A stretch of DNA of 62,359 nucleotides from Winogradskyella sp. UBA3174 (GCF_002364335.1 NZ_DEXW01000046.1:48275-110633); one strand, 5' to 3'; shown: positions 35,338-44,983, numbered from the stretch's first letter. The notes: generated from the sequence alone by a model not told the origin. Program-made: numbers and translations.

Positions 35338-36435
35338 TTATCTAAAGACACCAAAGTCTATTTTTAAGGAAAATACGTTAGAATATAATGCAGCACTTTG
35401 ATCACCAATATCAGTAAAAGCATAGTCTATCTGAATGCCTTTATATTTAAAACCAACACCAAAGTTTGGCTGAAACGTAAGGTTTTCAGAATTATCTAAT
35501 TGTCTTTCATTTTGAAAATTTCCAAAACCCGTTCTTAAAAAGACTAAGTCTGCATAACCAAATTCAAAACCTAAAGCAGGATTTATACTTGCAAAAGATG
35601 TAGAAAACACATCATTATTTTCTTCAAATCTTGCATTAAGATTTACAGCACCTAAAATAGTATAATCATAATTTATAATCCATTTTTTAGATACGCCTAG
35701 TTGTAATTTCGGAATTGTTATTTCGGTAGTTTCAGGTAATTCTTGGTTTTCTCCCTCTACAGCGCCACTAATTTGTTCAAATTTTTCTTCATTAATAGAC
35801 CAAGCATTATAGGTTGTAGAAATGTCTCTAGCCATTAAGCCAAATTTCCAATTATTTCCAGATTCAAATTGAATACCTACATCTAAGCCAAATCCCCAAG
35901 AAGAGGCGAAATCGCCTATAATTCTTCGGATTATTTTTGCATTTACACCAAAATTTAAACCGTCTAAAGGCAATTTTCTTGCATAAGAAAATGTAAGCCC
36001 ATAATCTGCAGTAGAGAAGGTGCTAATTCTATCGTAATTTATGTTTCCTTGGTCGTCAATTAATTGGGTCGTATCTAAAATATCATCAACACCAAATCTA
36101 ATTAATGAAATACCAATAGCGCTTTCTTTGTCTAATGGCATGCCATAGGCGATGTAATTGAAATTAGCAATATTGGCAAAATAACTAGAGTGCATTAAGG
36201 CGAGTTGGTTATCTTCAAGATGAACCAAACCAGCCGGATTCCAATATCCAGAATTGACGTCATTCGTTTGAGATACCACAGCATTACTCATACCTAAAGA
36301 AGCAGCATCAACACCAATATTCATGAATTCGTTAGAATATTTTCGTGTAGATTGAGCCGAGGTAATAAAAGTGACAAGTGTTAAGAGAATTACATAGTAA
36401 TTTTTCAACAGTAATTTTTTTACAAAGATGCACAA
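35338..36435 (-). CDS. PorV/PorQ family outer-membrane beta-barrel protein
   Basis: A secreted beta-barrel protein (signal peptide ending TFITSAQS). The mature start RKYSNEFMNIGVDAASLGMSNAVVSQTNDVNSGYWNPAGL is the hallmark of the PorV/PorQ (UPF0164) family, whose members include type IX secretion shuttle proteins. The rest is alternating beta strands ending with an aromatic C-terminus (LKIDFGVFR). The ATG start gives MCIFVKKLLLKNYYV; a TTG at 36406-36408 would give a cleaner signal peptide (MKNYYVILL...). I cannot say whether it serves type IX secretion specifically. Upstream lies the divergent pssA. Confidence 0.8.
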   Translation of the reverse strand: MCIFVKKLLLKNYYVILLTLVTFITSAQSTRKYSNEFMNIGVDAASLGMSNAVVSQTNDVNSGYWNPAGLVHLEDNQLALMHSSYFANIANFNYIAYGMPLDKESAIGISLIRFGVDDILDTTQLIDDQGNINYDRISTFSTADYGLTFSYARKLPLDGLNFGVNAKIIRRIIGDFASSWGFGLDVGIQFESGNNWKFGLMARDISTTYNAWSINEEKFEQISGAVEGENQELPETTEITIPKLQLGVSKKWIINYDYTILGAVNLNARFEENNDVFSTSFASINPALGFEFGYADLVFLRTGFGNFQNERQLDNSENLTFQPNFGVGFKYKGIQIDYAFTDIGDQSAALYSNVFSLKIDFGVFR

Positions 36436-36519
36436 TATTTTTCTATCTATTTAACTGATAAAGTTCATTCTTATTGTTTTAGACTCAAATACTTTTATAT
36501 TTTTACATAAATTAATTTT

Positions 36520-37275
36520 ATGAGTATAAAACAACACATTCCTAATGCTGTGACGCTACTCAACCTACTGTCAGGTTGTATTGCTGTTATCTTTGCAGTG
36601 CATGGTAACTTTGTTATCGCGGCAATGTTTGTTTTTTTAGGTATTTTCTTCGATTTTTTTGATGGTCTTTTAGCCCGTAAGCTTAATGTACAGAGTCCTT
36701 TAGGAATTCAGTTAGATTCTTTAGCAGATTTAGTTACTAGTGGTGTAGTGCCGGGTATTATTATGTTTAAACTAATATCATTTACAATAGACGCACCAGA
36801 TTATTCGTCTTACAGTGATAGTTGGAATTCTGTTTTTCATTGGCAAGGTTTTAAGTTGTCCCTGTTACCTCTAATAGGTTTATTAATTCCGTTAGCTTCT
36901 GCTTATCGTTTAGCTAAATTTAATTTAGATGAAGATCAACAATCTTATTTTAAGGGATTACCTGTGCCAGCTAATACGCTATTGATTCTGTCATTACCTT
37001 TAATTTTAGAATATCAAAATAACGATTTTATGAATGCCATAATTATTAATAAGTGGTTTTTAATTGGTATAACCTTACTGAGCTGTTATCTCCTAAATTC
37101 TAATATTAAATTATTTGCATTAAAGTTTAAAAACTGGACGTTTACAGATAATGCGGTACGCTATATATTCTTAATATTGAGCGTAGTTGCCTTAGTAGTA
37201 CTCCATTTTGCCGCTATTCCTATTATTATACTATTATATGTAGTACTTTCTTTGCTCACTAAAAGTAAAATTTAG
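36520..37275 (+). CDS. pssA: CDP-diacylglycerol--serine O-phosphatidyltransferase
   Basis: This 251-residue multi-spanning membrane enzyme makes phosphatidylserine, the precursor of phosphatidylethanolamine. The CDP-alcohol phosphotransferase motif is complete: Asp48-Gly49-x2-Ala52-Arg53-x8-Gly62-x3-Asp66-x3-Asp70. Hydrophobic helices flank it on both sides. The N-terminus MSIKQHIPNAVTLLNLLSG is typical of PssA. Length is normal for a class II enzyme. Confidence 0.92.
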   Translation: MSIKQHIPNAVTLLNLLSGCIAVIFAVHGNFVIAAMFVFLGIFFDFFDGLLARKLNVQSPLGIQLDSLADLVTSGVVPGIIMFKLISFTIDAPDYSSYSDSWNSVFHWQGFKLSLLPLIGLLIPLASAYRLAKFNLDEDQQSYFKGLPVPANTLLILSLPLILEYQNNDFMNAIIINKWFLIGITLLSCYLLNSNIKLFALKFKNWTFTDNAVRYIFLILSVVALVVLHFAAIPIIILLYVVLSLLTKSKI

Positions 37276-37332
37276 ACTATTTATGTCTTAGTTTTAATCT
37301 GAAATTAAATACCAAACTATAATTTTTTATCA

Positions 37333-38211
37333 ATGGCTTCAGGATTTTTTGCACTACTAGATGATATTGCTGCCTTAATGGATGACGTGGTTGTAATGAC
37401 AAAAATCACTACGAAAAAAACAGCTGGTATTTTAGGTGACGATTTAGCTGTAAACGCAGAAAAAGCATCAGGATTTTTGTCGTCTAGAGAAATCCCTGTG
37501 TTGTGGGCAATTACAAAGGGTTCATTTTTAAATAAGTTAATTATTTTACCCTTAGCTTTTTTGCTAAGTGCTTTTTTACCATGGGCAGTTATTGTAGTTT
37601 TGGTTTTAGGCGGACTATATTTAGCCTATGAAGGTGCTGAGAAAATCTATGAATTTATTATTCCACATTCAGAGGCAAAAAAAGTAATTTGTAGAGAAAA
37701 TCTAAGTAAAGAAGAAATCCTAACACTAGAAAAGATAAAAATTAAATCTGCAATTGTTACCGATTTTATTTTATCTGTAGAGATTGTAATTATAGCATTG
37801 GGTACAGTTGTAGAAAAAGAGCTTTTGTTTCAAATAATTGTCGTTTCAATTGTAGCACTAACTGCAACAGTTGGTGTCTATGGTATTGTAGCTTTAATTG
37901 TAAGAATGGATGATCTTGGACTTAGGCTTATTGGAAAAAGTAAAGGTGAAAGTGGTTTTTTATTTACAGTGGGAACGCTTTTAGTAAAAGCATTACCTAA
38001 AATTATTAAGAGTCTTTCGGTAATTGGAACTATTGCATTACTGCTCGTTGCTGGTGGTATTTTTATTCATAATGTAGATTTTTTACATCATTTTTTAGAG
38101 CAATGGCCATCACTATTAAGAGATTTTACTGTAGGCATGTTAGCTGGTATTGTTTGTTTGATTTTTGTAAAAGGAGTTAAAGCGATTCTTCCAAAGAAGC
38201 GTGTAAAGTAA
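37333..38211 (+). CDS. DUF808 family membrane protein (YedI-like)
   Basis: A 292-residue inner-membrane protein. The N-terminal MASGFFALLDDIAALMDDVVVMTKITTKKTAGILGDDLAVNAEKASGF region is the conserved DUF808 start. Several hydrophobic helices follow (LIILPLAFLLSAFLPWAVIVV, LLFQIIVVSIVALTATVGV, GMLAGIVCLIFVKG). Function unknown. It follows pssA by 57 bp on the same strand and could be cotranscribed with it. Confidence 0.85.
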   Translation: MASGFFALLDDIAALMDDVVVMTKITTKKTAGILGDDLAVNAEKASGFLSSREIPVLWAITKGSFLNKLIILPLAFLLSAFLPWAVIVVLVLGGLYLAYEGAEKIYEFIIPHSEAKKVICRENLSKEEILTLEKIKIKSAIVTDFILSVEIVIIALGTVVEKELLFQIIVVSIVALTATVGVYGIVALIVRMDDLGLRLIGKSKGESGFLFTVGTLLVKALPKIIKSLSVIGTIALLLVAGGIFIHNVDFLHHFLEQWPSLLRDFTVGMLAGIVCLIFVKGVKAILPKKRVK

Positions 38212-38220
38212 TTGTACTTA

Positions 38221-38961
38221 CTAAAACTCTAACTTTTTCTTACGAAGTTCAAAGTTCTGACCTAAATATACTTTACGTACCATTTCATCACTAGCCAACT
38301 CTTCTGGTTTACCAGCTTTTAATATACCACCTTCAAACATTAAATAGGTTCTATCAGTAATGGCAAGTGTTTCTTGTACATTGTGATCGGTAATAAGAAT
38401 ACCAATGTTCTTTTTGGTTAGTTTAGCAATGATGCGCTGAATATCTTCAACAGCAACAGGGTCAACTCCTGCAAAAGGTTCATCGAGTAAAATAAAGTTT
38501 GGATCGGTTGCTAACGCGCGTGCAATTTCAGTTCTACGTCGTTCACCACCAGATAATAAATCACCACGACTAGTTCTTATATGGCCTAAGCCAAATTCTT
38601 CGATTAAAGATTCCATTTTTTCGTGTTGTTCTTTCTTACTCAGTTTCGTTAATTGAAGTACACTTAATATATTATCTTCTATACTTAATTTTCTAAAAAC
38701 GGAAGCTTCTTGGGCTAAATAACCGATACCATTTTGAGCACGCTTATACATTGGGTATTTTGTAATATTGGTGTCATCTAAATAGATATTACCTCCATTT
38801 GGCTTTATAATACCCACAATCATATAAAACGATGTTGTTTTACCAGCTCCGTTGGGACCAAGTAGTCCAACAATCTCTCCTTGGTTAACTTCCAAAGAAA
38901 CATCCTTAACAACTTTTCGTCCGCTGTAGGACTTCATTAAATGTTCTGCGCGTAGTTTCAT
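38221..38961 (-). CDS. lptB: LPS export ABC transporter ATPase LptB
   Basis: A 246-residue ATPase of the LptBFG complex that extracts LPS from the inner membrane. Walker A GPNGAGKT (35-42), the signature LLSGGERRRTEIARAL and Walker B FILLDEPFAGVDPVAV are present. The sequence GYLAQEASVFRKLSIEDNI is specific to LptB. It ends the minus-strand run kdsD-tatC-AhpD-lptB (73-bp gap to the AhpD-like gene). A KDO-pathway gene at the other end of the run fits an LPS role. Confidence 0.92.
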   Translation of the reverse strand: MKLRAEHLMKSYSGRKVVKDVSLEVNQGEIVGLLGPNGAGKTTSFYMIVGIIKPNGGNIYLDDTNITKYPMYKRAQNGIGYLAQEASVFRKLSIEDNILSVLQLTKLSKKEQHEKMESLIEEFGLGHIRTSRGDLLSGGERRRTEIARALATDPNFILLDEPFAGVDPVAVEDIQRIIAKLTKKNIGILITDHNVQETLAITDRTYLMFEGGILKAGKPEELASDEMVRKVYLGQNFELRKKKLEF

Positions 38962-39034
38962 AGTATGTGTAAGAACGCTAAAAATAACAAAATCATATAG
39001 ATTCTATAAGATTCGGCTTTCATTTATTAAAAGT

Positions 39035-39394
39035 TTAACCTTGAGTATTGTGTTGTTCTAAAGCTTCCCAATATTCGTGGGCACGTCTTAAATGAGGTAT
39101 AACGATAGTGCCACCAATTAGAGTTGCTATTCCAAGAGCTTCACTAACTTCGGCTTTAGATAAGCCTTCTTTATAAGAGCTTTCTAAATGATATTTCACA
39201 CAATCATCACAACGTAATACAGTAGATGCAACTAAGCCCAAAAGCTCTTTAGTTTTTTTATCTAATGCACCACCTTCTTGAAACGCATTAGTATCTAAGT
39301 TGAAAATACGCTTGATTATTTTATTGTTATCCGCTAAAACTTTATCATTCATTTTAGCACGATAGTCGTTAAACTCATTTACAATATCCGACAT
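39035..39394 (-). CDS. AhpD-like carboxymuconolactone decarboxylase family protein
   Basis: A 119-residue all-helical protein with Cys62-x2-Cys65-x3-His69 (RCDDCVKYH), the redox-active motif of AhpD-like alkylhydroperoxidases, plus GTIVIPHLRRAHEYW near the end. It has no signal peptide. It is 3 bp after tatC on the same strand. Small CMD proteins of this kind may act in peroxide defence, but the physiological partner is not known. Confidence 0.85.
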   Translation of the reverse strand: MSDIVNEFNDYRAKMNDKVLADNNKIIKRIFNLDTNAFQEGGALDKKTKELLGLVASTVLRCDDCVKYHLESSYKEGLSKAEVSEALGIATLIGGTIVIPHLRRAHEYWEALEQHNTQG

Positions 39395-39397
39395 AAT

Positions 39398-40228
39398 TTA
39401 AGACTTAACTTTTGATTCTTTTCTTTTTTGATTTTTCACAACAACTGCAGAAATATAAATACTTACTTGATATAGTATTAAAATAGGAATAGCAACAATT
39501 ACTTGACTCGCAATATCTGGCGGAGTAATTATAGCAGATAATATGAGTACAATAACTAGCGCATATTTTCTGTATTTTCTCAAAAACTGAGGTGTTACTA
39601 GACCAATTTTAGTTAAAAAGTAAATGATTATTGGTAATTCAAATACAAAGCCAGAGGCAATAGCGGAAGAGCGCACAATTGCTATAACTGAGCTTGCATC
39701 AAACTCATTAGAGATTAGTTCACTAATTTTATAATTAGCTAAGAAGTTAATCGATAAAGGCGTTACGATATAATAACCGAAAAGGACTCCTAGAAAAAAT
39801 AAAAATGAAGCAATAATAATAAATCCTCTAGAGCTTTTACGTTCGGTAGTTTTTAAGCCAGGGCTTATAAAGCTCCAAAACTGATATAATACATAAGGGA
39901 AGGCTACAATGAAACCTGCGTAAATTGAAGTCCAGATGTGTAATGAAAATTGACCAGATACAGTTCTGTTTTGGATAACGAAAGGGAATTTATCTGCACA
40001 AAACGTGGTGTCATTAATTCCTAGAAACTGTGATATACTACAAAGTCCTTTATATGTAGGGAAAGACATGTTTGTAGGTCCAAAAATAATGGTATCAAAA
40101 ATAAAGTTTTTAAACATAAAAGCTATTATGCCAGCTGCTAATATACCCAAAGTAGCCCTTATTAAGTGCCATCTTAAATCTTCGAGGTGGTCTAAGAAAG
40201 ACATTTCATCTAACTGCTTTTTTGCCAT
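39398..40228 (-). CDS. tatC: Sec-independent protein translocase TatC
   Basis: A 276-residue multi-spanning TatC, the receptor for twin-arginine signal peptides. The conserved N-terminus MSFLDHLEDLRWHLIRA and about six hydrophobic helices are present, with the conserved periplasmic FVIQNRTVSGQFSLHIWTSIYAGFIVAFPYVLYQFWSFISPGL region. The overlap with kdsD is 1 bp. TatA and TatB are not in this window. Confidence 0.92.
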   Translation of the reverse strand: MAKKQLDEMSFLDHLEDLRWHLIRATLGILAAGIIAFMFKNFIFDTIIFGPTNMSFPTYKGLCSISQFLGINDTTFCADKFPFVIQNRTVSGQFSLHIWTSIYAGFIVAFPYVLYQFWSFISPGLKTTERKSSRGFIIIASFLFFLGVLFGYYIVTPLSINFLANYKISELISNEFDASSVIAIVRSSAIASGFVFELPIIIYFLTKIGLVTPQFLRKYRKYALVIVLILSAIITPPDIASQVIVAIPILILYQVSIYISAVVVKNQKRKESKVKS

Positions 40229-41193
40229 TATATAATACCTTCTTTAATTAAATCGTGAAGATGTACAACTCCTGCATAGTTACCATCGTGTTCTACTAAT
40301 AATTGAGAAATACCAAATTCTTCCATAACCTCCTTTGCGTCAACAGCCATAGCATCCTCAACAATTCGTCTTGGATTACTACTCATTATGTCTTTAGCTT
40401 TTAAGTTAGTTATGTCGTCACTCTTACTCAACATTCGCCTTAAGTCACCATCTGTAATAATACCAACAATCTTGTTGTTGTCAACAACTGCAGTAACACC
40501 AAGCATTTTCTCAGTAATTTCTACAATGACTTCTTTTAAACTCGCTTCTAAACCTACTTTAGGTTTTAAATTCTGAGATGATAAATCATTAACTCTTAAA
40601 TAGAGACGTTTACCCAATGCTCCACCAGGATGGTATTTTGCAAAATCTTTACTAGAAAAACCTCTCAACTCTAATAAACAAACAGCTAAAGCATCTCCTA
40701 AAACCAATTGAGCAGTTGTACTCGTTGTAGGTGCTAAATTATTAGGACATGCTTCTTGTTCTACAAAAGCATCAAGAATATAGTCTGCTTGCAGTCCTAA
40801 AAAAGAATCTTTGTTCCCAGTAATGGCAATCATTTTATTTTTAGCACGCTTTATAAGTGGGACTAAAACTTTGATTTCTGGTGTATTTCCACTTTTAGAA
40901 ATACAAATAACCACATCATCTTCAAGAATTAACCCTAAGTCTCCATGTATGGCATCAGCAGCGTGCATAAAAACAGATGGAGTACCCGTTGAATTTAAAG
41001 TAGCAACAATTTTATTAGCAATTATAGCACTTTTGCCTATACCTGTAATAATAACACGACCTTTAGAATTATAAATTAATTCAACAGCATCAGCAAAATC
41101 ATCTGTTAGTAATTCAGACAAGTTTTTAATAGCTTTACTTTCTAAATTTATAGTGGTTTTTGCAGTATGTAAAATGGATTGTTTTGTGTTCAA
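40228..41193 (-). CDS. Arabinose 5-phosphate isomerase KdsD/KpsF family
   Basis: This 321-residue cytoplasmic enzyme converts ribulose 5-phosphate to arabinose 5-phosphate, the first step of KDO synthesis. The N-terminal SIS domain has GRVIITGIGKSAIIANKIVATLNSTGTPSVF, the DAIHGDLGLILEDDVVICISKSGNTPE motif and APTTSTTAQL. Two CBS domains follow at the C-terminus (about 205-321). It heads the tatC-lptB run, with a plausible -7 element TACATTTG on the minus strand at 41259-41252, divergent from recQ. Confidence 0.9.
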   Translation of the reverse strand: MNTKQSILHTAKTTINLESKAIKNLSELLTDDFADAVELIYNSKGRVIITGIGKSAIIANKIVATLNSTGTPSVFMHAADAIHGDLGLILEDDVVICISKSGNTPEIKVLVPLIKRAKNKMIAITGNKDSFLGLQADYILDAFVEQEACPNNLAPTTSTTAQLVLGDALAVCLLELRGFSSKDFAKYHPGGALGKRLYLRVNDLSSQNLKPKVGLEASLKEVIVEITEKMLGVTAVVDNNKIVGIITDGDLRRMLSKSDDITNLKAKDIMSSNPRRIVEDAMAVDAKEVMEEFGISQLLVEHDGNYAGVVHLHDLIKEGII

Positions 41194-41281
41194 AACTTAT
41201 TTTTTAATCAGTTTTCTAGGTCTAAAGAAATTGTTATCTTTAAACATATTGCAAATGTATATAAAATAGTAATAGGGATTA

Positions 41282-43483
41282 ATGAGTATTGCAGAAATTG
41301 ACTTACACTCCGCGTTAAAAAAGCACTTTGGATTTTCAGCATTCAAAGGTCTTCAAGAAGAAGTTATAAAAAATGTCACCGCAGGTAACAACACGTTTGT
41401 TATTATGCCAACTGGTGGCGGAAAATCACTTTGTTATCAGCTACCTGCCTTAATTAAGGAAGGAACTGCCATAGTGGTGTCTCCATTGATTGCTTTAATG
41501 AAAAATCAGGTTGATGCTATAAGAGCGGTTTCGGAGCACGAAGGTGTAGCACATGTTTTAAACTCTTCTTTGAATAAAACAGAGGTTAAACGTGTGAAAG
41601 ACGATATCGTCAGTGGTGTTACAAAACTACTTTATGTAGCGCCAGAGTCGTTAACCAAAGAAGAATATGTTGAGTTTTTAAGAACAGTTAAAATATCATT
41701 TATGGCTGTAGATGAAGCACATTGTATTAGTGAATGGGGACACGATTTTAGACCAGAGTATAGAAATTTAAAAACTATAATAAAACGTATTGGAGATGAT
41801 ATTCCTATTGTTGGTTTAACAGCAACAGCAACTCCTAAGGTTCAAGAAGATATTTTAAAGAGTTTAGGCATGCCTAATGCTGTTACTTTTAAAGACTCTT
41901 TTAATAGACCGAACTTGTATTACGAAGTACGTCCAAAAACTAAAAATGTAGATGCAGATATTATTCGTTTTGTAAAACAGAATGATGGTAAATCAGGTAT
42001 TATTTACTGCTTAAGTAGAAAACGTGTTGAATCTTTGGCACAAGTCCTTCAGGTTAATGGTGTAAAAGCTGTACCATATCATGCCGGTTTAGATGCTAAA
42101 ACTAGAGTGAAGCATCAAGACATGTTCTTAATGGAAGATACAGATGTTGTAGTGGCAACTATTGCATTCGGAATGGGAATTGATAAACCAGATGTGCGTT
42201 TTGTAATTCACCACGATATTCCTAAAAGTATAGAAAGCTATTATCAAGAAACAGGAAGAGCTGGTCGTGATGGTGGAGAAGGTCATTGTTTAGCCTATTA
42301 CGCTTATAAGGACATTGAGAAGCTAGAAAAGTTTATGTCTGGTAAACCTGTAGCTGAACAAGAAATTGGGCATGCGCTATTGCAAGAAGTTGTTGCCTTT
42401 GCTGAAACTTCGGTGTCTAGACGAAAATTTATTCTTCATTATTTTGGAGAATATTTTGATAATGCAACTGGTGATGGAGGAGAAATGGATGATAATGTTC
42501 GTTATCCTAAAAAGCAAGTCGAAGCAAAAAGTGAGGTGAAAACACTTTTAGAGACGGTAGACAAGACTAATGAAAAATATAAATCTAAAGATTTAGTACA
42601 AGTTATTGTAGGTAATGCTAACGCATTAATATCTTCTCATAAAACAGATTTACAACCTTTCTTTGGTATTGGTAAAGAAAAGGAAGCTAGATACTGGATG
42701 GCTCTAATACGCCAAGTATTAGTAGCTGGTTATTTGAAGAAGGATATTGAAACTTACGGAGTCTTAAGATTGAGTGACCAAGGTAAAGACTATATAAAGA
42801 ATCCGCAATCATTTATGATGGCAGAAGACCATGTCTTTGATGAGACAACAAATGATGGTATTGTCACCAACTCTAAAGGAGGTGGAGCAGTTGCAGATGA
42901 GAAGCTAATGACCATGCTCAAGGATTTACGTAAACGTAACGCTAAAAAATTAGGTGTGCCACCATTTGTGATTTTTCAAGATCCGTCGTTAGAGGATATG
43001 GCTTTAAAGTATCCTATAAGTATCGAAGAGTTATCTAACGTGCATGGAGTAGGTGAGAGCAAAGCAAAAAAGTATGGTAATGATTTTTTAGGATTGATAG
43101 CTGATTATGTCGAAGAAAATGACATACTGCGACCAGATGATATGGTAGTGAAATCTACAGGAATGAATTCTGCTATTAAACTATATATTATTCAGAATGT
43201 AGACAGAAAGTTACCATTAAGTGATATAGCCTCTTCTAAAGGAATGGAAATGCCAACTTTTATTAAAGAAATGGAATCTATTGTTTTTTCTGGAACGAAG
43301 CTTAATATAAATTACTGGATAGATGATATTTTAGATGAAGATCAACAAGAAGAAATCCATGAATACTTTATGGAATCTGAAAGTGATAAAATAGACGATG
43401 CTATTGAAGAATTTGATGGCGATTATGATGATGATGAATTACGTCTGTATCGCATAAAGTTTATGAGTGAAGTAGCAAATTAG
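41282..43483 (+). CDS. recQ: ATP-dependent DNA helicase RecQ
   Basis: A 733-residue SF2 helicase. The N-terminus has HFGFSAFKGLQEEVIKNV, then Walker A MPTGGGKS (42-49) and the DEAH box at 144-147 in MAVDEAHCISEWGHDFRPEY, and GLTATATPKV. The helicase C-terminal domain has the arginine finger region QETGRAGRDG. The RQC region and an HRDC-like C-terminal domain follow, and the end is highly acidic (about 700-725). Length is within the range of flavobacterial RecQ. It acts in recombination and fork repair. Confidence 0.95.
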   Translation: MSIAEIDLHSALKKHFGFSAFKGLQEEVIKNVTAGNNTFVIMPTGGGKSLCYQLPALIKEGTAIVVSPLIALMKNQVDAIRAVSEHEGVAHVLNSSLNKTEVKRVKDDIVSGVTKLLYVAPESLTKEEYVEFLRTVKISFMAVDEAHCISEWGHDFRPEYRNLKTIIKRIGDDIPIVGLTATATPKVQEDILKSLGMPNAVTFKDSFNRPNLYYEVRPKTKNVDADIIRFVKQNDGKSGIIYCLSRKRVESLAQVLQVNGVKAVPYHAGLDAKTRVKHQDMFLMEDTDVVVATIAFGMGIDKPDVRFVIHHDIPKSIESYYQETGRAGRDGGEGHCLAYYAYKDIEKLEKFMSGKPVAEQEIGHALLQEVVAFAETSVSRRKFILHYFGEYFDNATGDGGEMDDNVRYPKKQVEAKSEVKTLLETVDKTNEKYKSKDLVQVIVGNANALISSHKTDLQPFFGIGKEKEARYWMALIRQVLVAGYLKKDIETYGVLRLSDQGKDYIKNPQSFMMAEDHVFDETTNDGIVTNSKGGGAVADEKLMTMLKDLRKRNAKKLGVPPFVIFQDPSLEDMALKYPISIEELSNVHGVGESKAKKYGNDFLGLIADYVEENDILRPDDMVVKSTGMNSAIKLYIIQNVDRKLPLSDIASSKGMEMPTFIKEMESIVFSGTKLNINYWIDDILDEDQQEEIHEYFMESESDKIDDAIEEFDGDYDDDELRLYRIKFMSEVAN

Positions 43484-43484
43484 A

Positions 43485-43928
43485 TTACTCCTCTTCTTCT
43501 GAAGAAACATACTTTGTAAATAAAATATTATTTTTCTTAACGTTTAAGGCGATACTACTAAGTGTTGCCTTTTCTAATTTTTTGACATCAGATTCTTCAA
43601 TCTGAAAATCGATTTTAGTAATACTTCTATTAGGAATCGGTGAACCTCCAGATTCAAATTCTGGCATATCAGAATTGAGTTTTAAATCAAAATTTTCACC
43701 TTTAAATGTTAGTGTAGCACCATCTTTAATCTTTACATAAAGTTCACCAACGATAACAGTTTGAAAGAAATAGTAACCACCCAATTCATTTAGGCCAGCA
43801 AAAATAACATTAGTATCTGCAACTCCAAAAGGCTTATTTTCAACATCTTTTATAATCGCTTCAACACTATCGTTTGATTCTGTTTTAGAAGCTTTGTTAC
43901 CAAAAAGTTTAGATAATGAAAATCCCAT
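43485..43928 (-). CDS. Hypothetical protein, small soluble
   Basis: I do not recognise this 147-residue protein. The ATG at 43926-43928 (MGFSLSKLFGNKAS) is chosen; the longer in-frame ATG at 43973 adds a run of 15 residues with no sign of conservation. It has no signal peptide or membrane helix. The body looks like alternating beta strands (IFAGLNELGGYYFFQTVIVGELYVKIKDGATLTFKGENF), with an acidic end (SSEEEE). It is convergent with recQ, whose stop lies 1 bp away. Confidence 0.55.
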   Translation of the reverse strand: MGFSLSKLFGNKASKTESNDSVEAIIKDVENKPFGVADTNVIFAGLNELGGYYFFQTVIVGELYVKIKDGATLTFKGENFDLKLNSDMPEFESGGSPIPNRSITKIDFQIEESDVKKLEKATLSSIALNVKKNNILFTKYVSSEEEE

Positions 43929-44018
43929 AAATTTAATTTTCAGCAAAACTAACTTTAAATATTCAATTCTCAAATCTAAACTTCATGCTTCATGTTTTAA
44001 ACTTCCAAATCAGTTTGT

Positions 44019-44026
44019 TATCTTTG
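44019..44026 (+). promoter_or_regulatory. Predicted -7 element for the cyclophilin-FKBP gene
   Basis: TATCTTTG matches TAnnTTTG exactly and lies 24 bp before the ATG at 44051. I find no clear -33 TTG at the expected 17-23 bp upstream, so only the -7 box is called. Confidence 0.45.
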
Positions 44027-44050
44027 CACTCTTAAACAAAATAAAATACA

Positions 44051-44983
44051 ATGCAAGACGGCTTATACGCAAAATTTAACACCTCTAAAGGTGAAATATT
44101 AGTGAATTTAGAGTTTGAGAAAACTCCAGGAACAGTAGGTAACTTTGTGGCATTAGCAGAAGGAAACATGGAAAATGCTGTTAAACCACAAGGAACAAAA
44201 TATTATGATGGTTTAAAGTTTCATAGAGTAATTCCAGATTTTATGATTCAAGGAGGTTGTCCTCAAGGCACTGGCACAGGAAATCCCGGTTACAAGTTTG
44301 ATGACGAGTTTCATACAGATTTAAAACATGATGGTCCTGGAGTATTAGCTATGGCTAACGCTGGTCCTGGAACAAACGGAAGTCAGTTTTATATAACGCA
44401 TATTGCAACAGATTGGTTAGACGGTAAGCATACTGTTTTTGGTAATGTTATTGAAGGACATGATATTGTTGATACTGTTGCACAAGGAGATACACTTGAT
44501 ACTTTAGAAATTGTAAGAGTTGGTGATGCAGCCGAAAAATTTAACGCCATTGAAGCATTTAGAACTTTTGAAGGCTCTCGCGAAAAGCGTGTAGCAGCAG
44601 AACGCGAAGCTGCAAGTGCTGATTTAGATAAATTAGCTGCTGGTTTTGACGTAACTGAATCTGGCTTACGTTATAAAGTCATTCAAAAAGGAGACGGTAA
44701 AAAAGCAGAAAAAGGAAACATGGTTTCTGTGCATTATAAAGGTCAGTTGTCAGACGGAACAGTATTTGATTCATCTTACAAAAGAAACTCACCATTAGAT
44801 TTTCAAGTAGGAGTAGGTCAAGTTATTGCAGGTTGGGATGAAGGCATCTGTTTATTAAATGTTGGAGATAAAGCCCGTTTAGTAATACCTAGCGATTTAG
44901 GATATGGATCTGCTGGAGCAGGAGGTGTTATTCCACCAGATGCAACATTGGTATTTGATGTAGAGTTGATGGGAATTAAATAA
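44051..44983 (+). CDS. Cyclophilin-FKBP fusion peptidyl-prolyl isomerase (dual-family immunophilin)
   Basis: This 310-residue protein joins two unrelated proline isomerase folds. Residues 1 to about 165 are a cyclophilin (KFNTSKGEILVNLEFEKTPGTVGNFVALAEG, FHRVIPDFMIQGG, GPGTNGSQFYIT). A short helical linker (about 170-200, EGSREKRVAAEREAASADL) is followed by an FKBP domain to the end (VSVHYKGQLSDGTVFDSS, GQVIAGWDEGI, IPSDLGYG, VFDVELMGI). Both active-site patterns look intact. No signal peptide. A gene of this order is called CFBP in flavobacteria and Treponema. Confidence 0.92.
   Translation: MQDGLYAKFNTSKGEILVNLEFEKTPGTVGNFVALAEGNMENAVKPQGTKYYDGLKFHRVIPDFMIQGGCPQGTGTGNPGYKFDDEFHTDLKHDGPGVLAMANAGPGTNGSQFYITHIATDWLDGKHTVFGNVIEGHDIVDTVAQGDTLDTLEIVRVGDAAEKFNAIEAFRTFEGSREKRVAAEREAASADLDKLAAGFDVTESGLRYKVIQKGDGKKAEKGNMVSVHYKGQLSDGTVFDSSYKRNSPLDFQVGVGQVIAGWDEGICLLNVGDKARLVIPSDLGYGSAGAGGVIPPDATLVFDVELMGIK

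Noticed and set aside
35338..36435. PorV/PorQ gene start at the ATG (MCIFVKK)
   Set aside because: Not rejected outright, but a TTG at 36406-36408 gives a cleaner signal peptide; the ATG is retained only as a conservative boundary.
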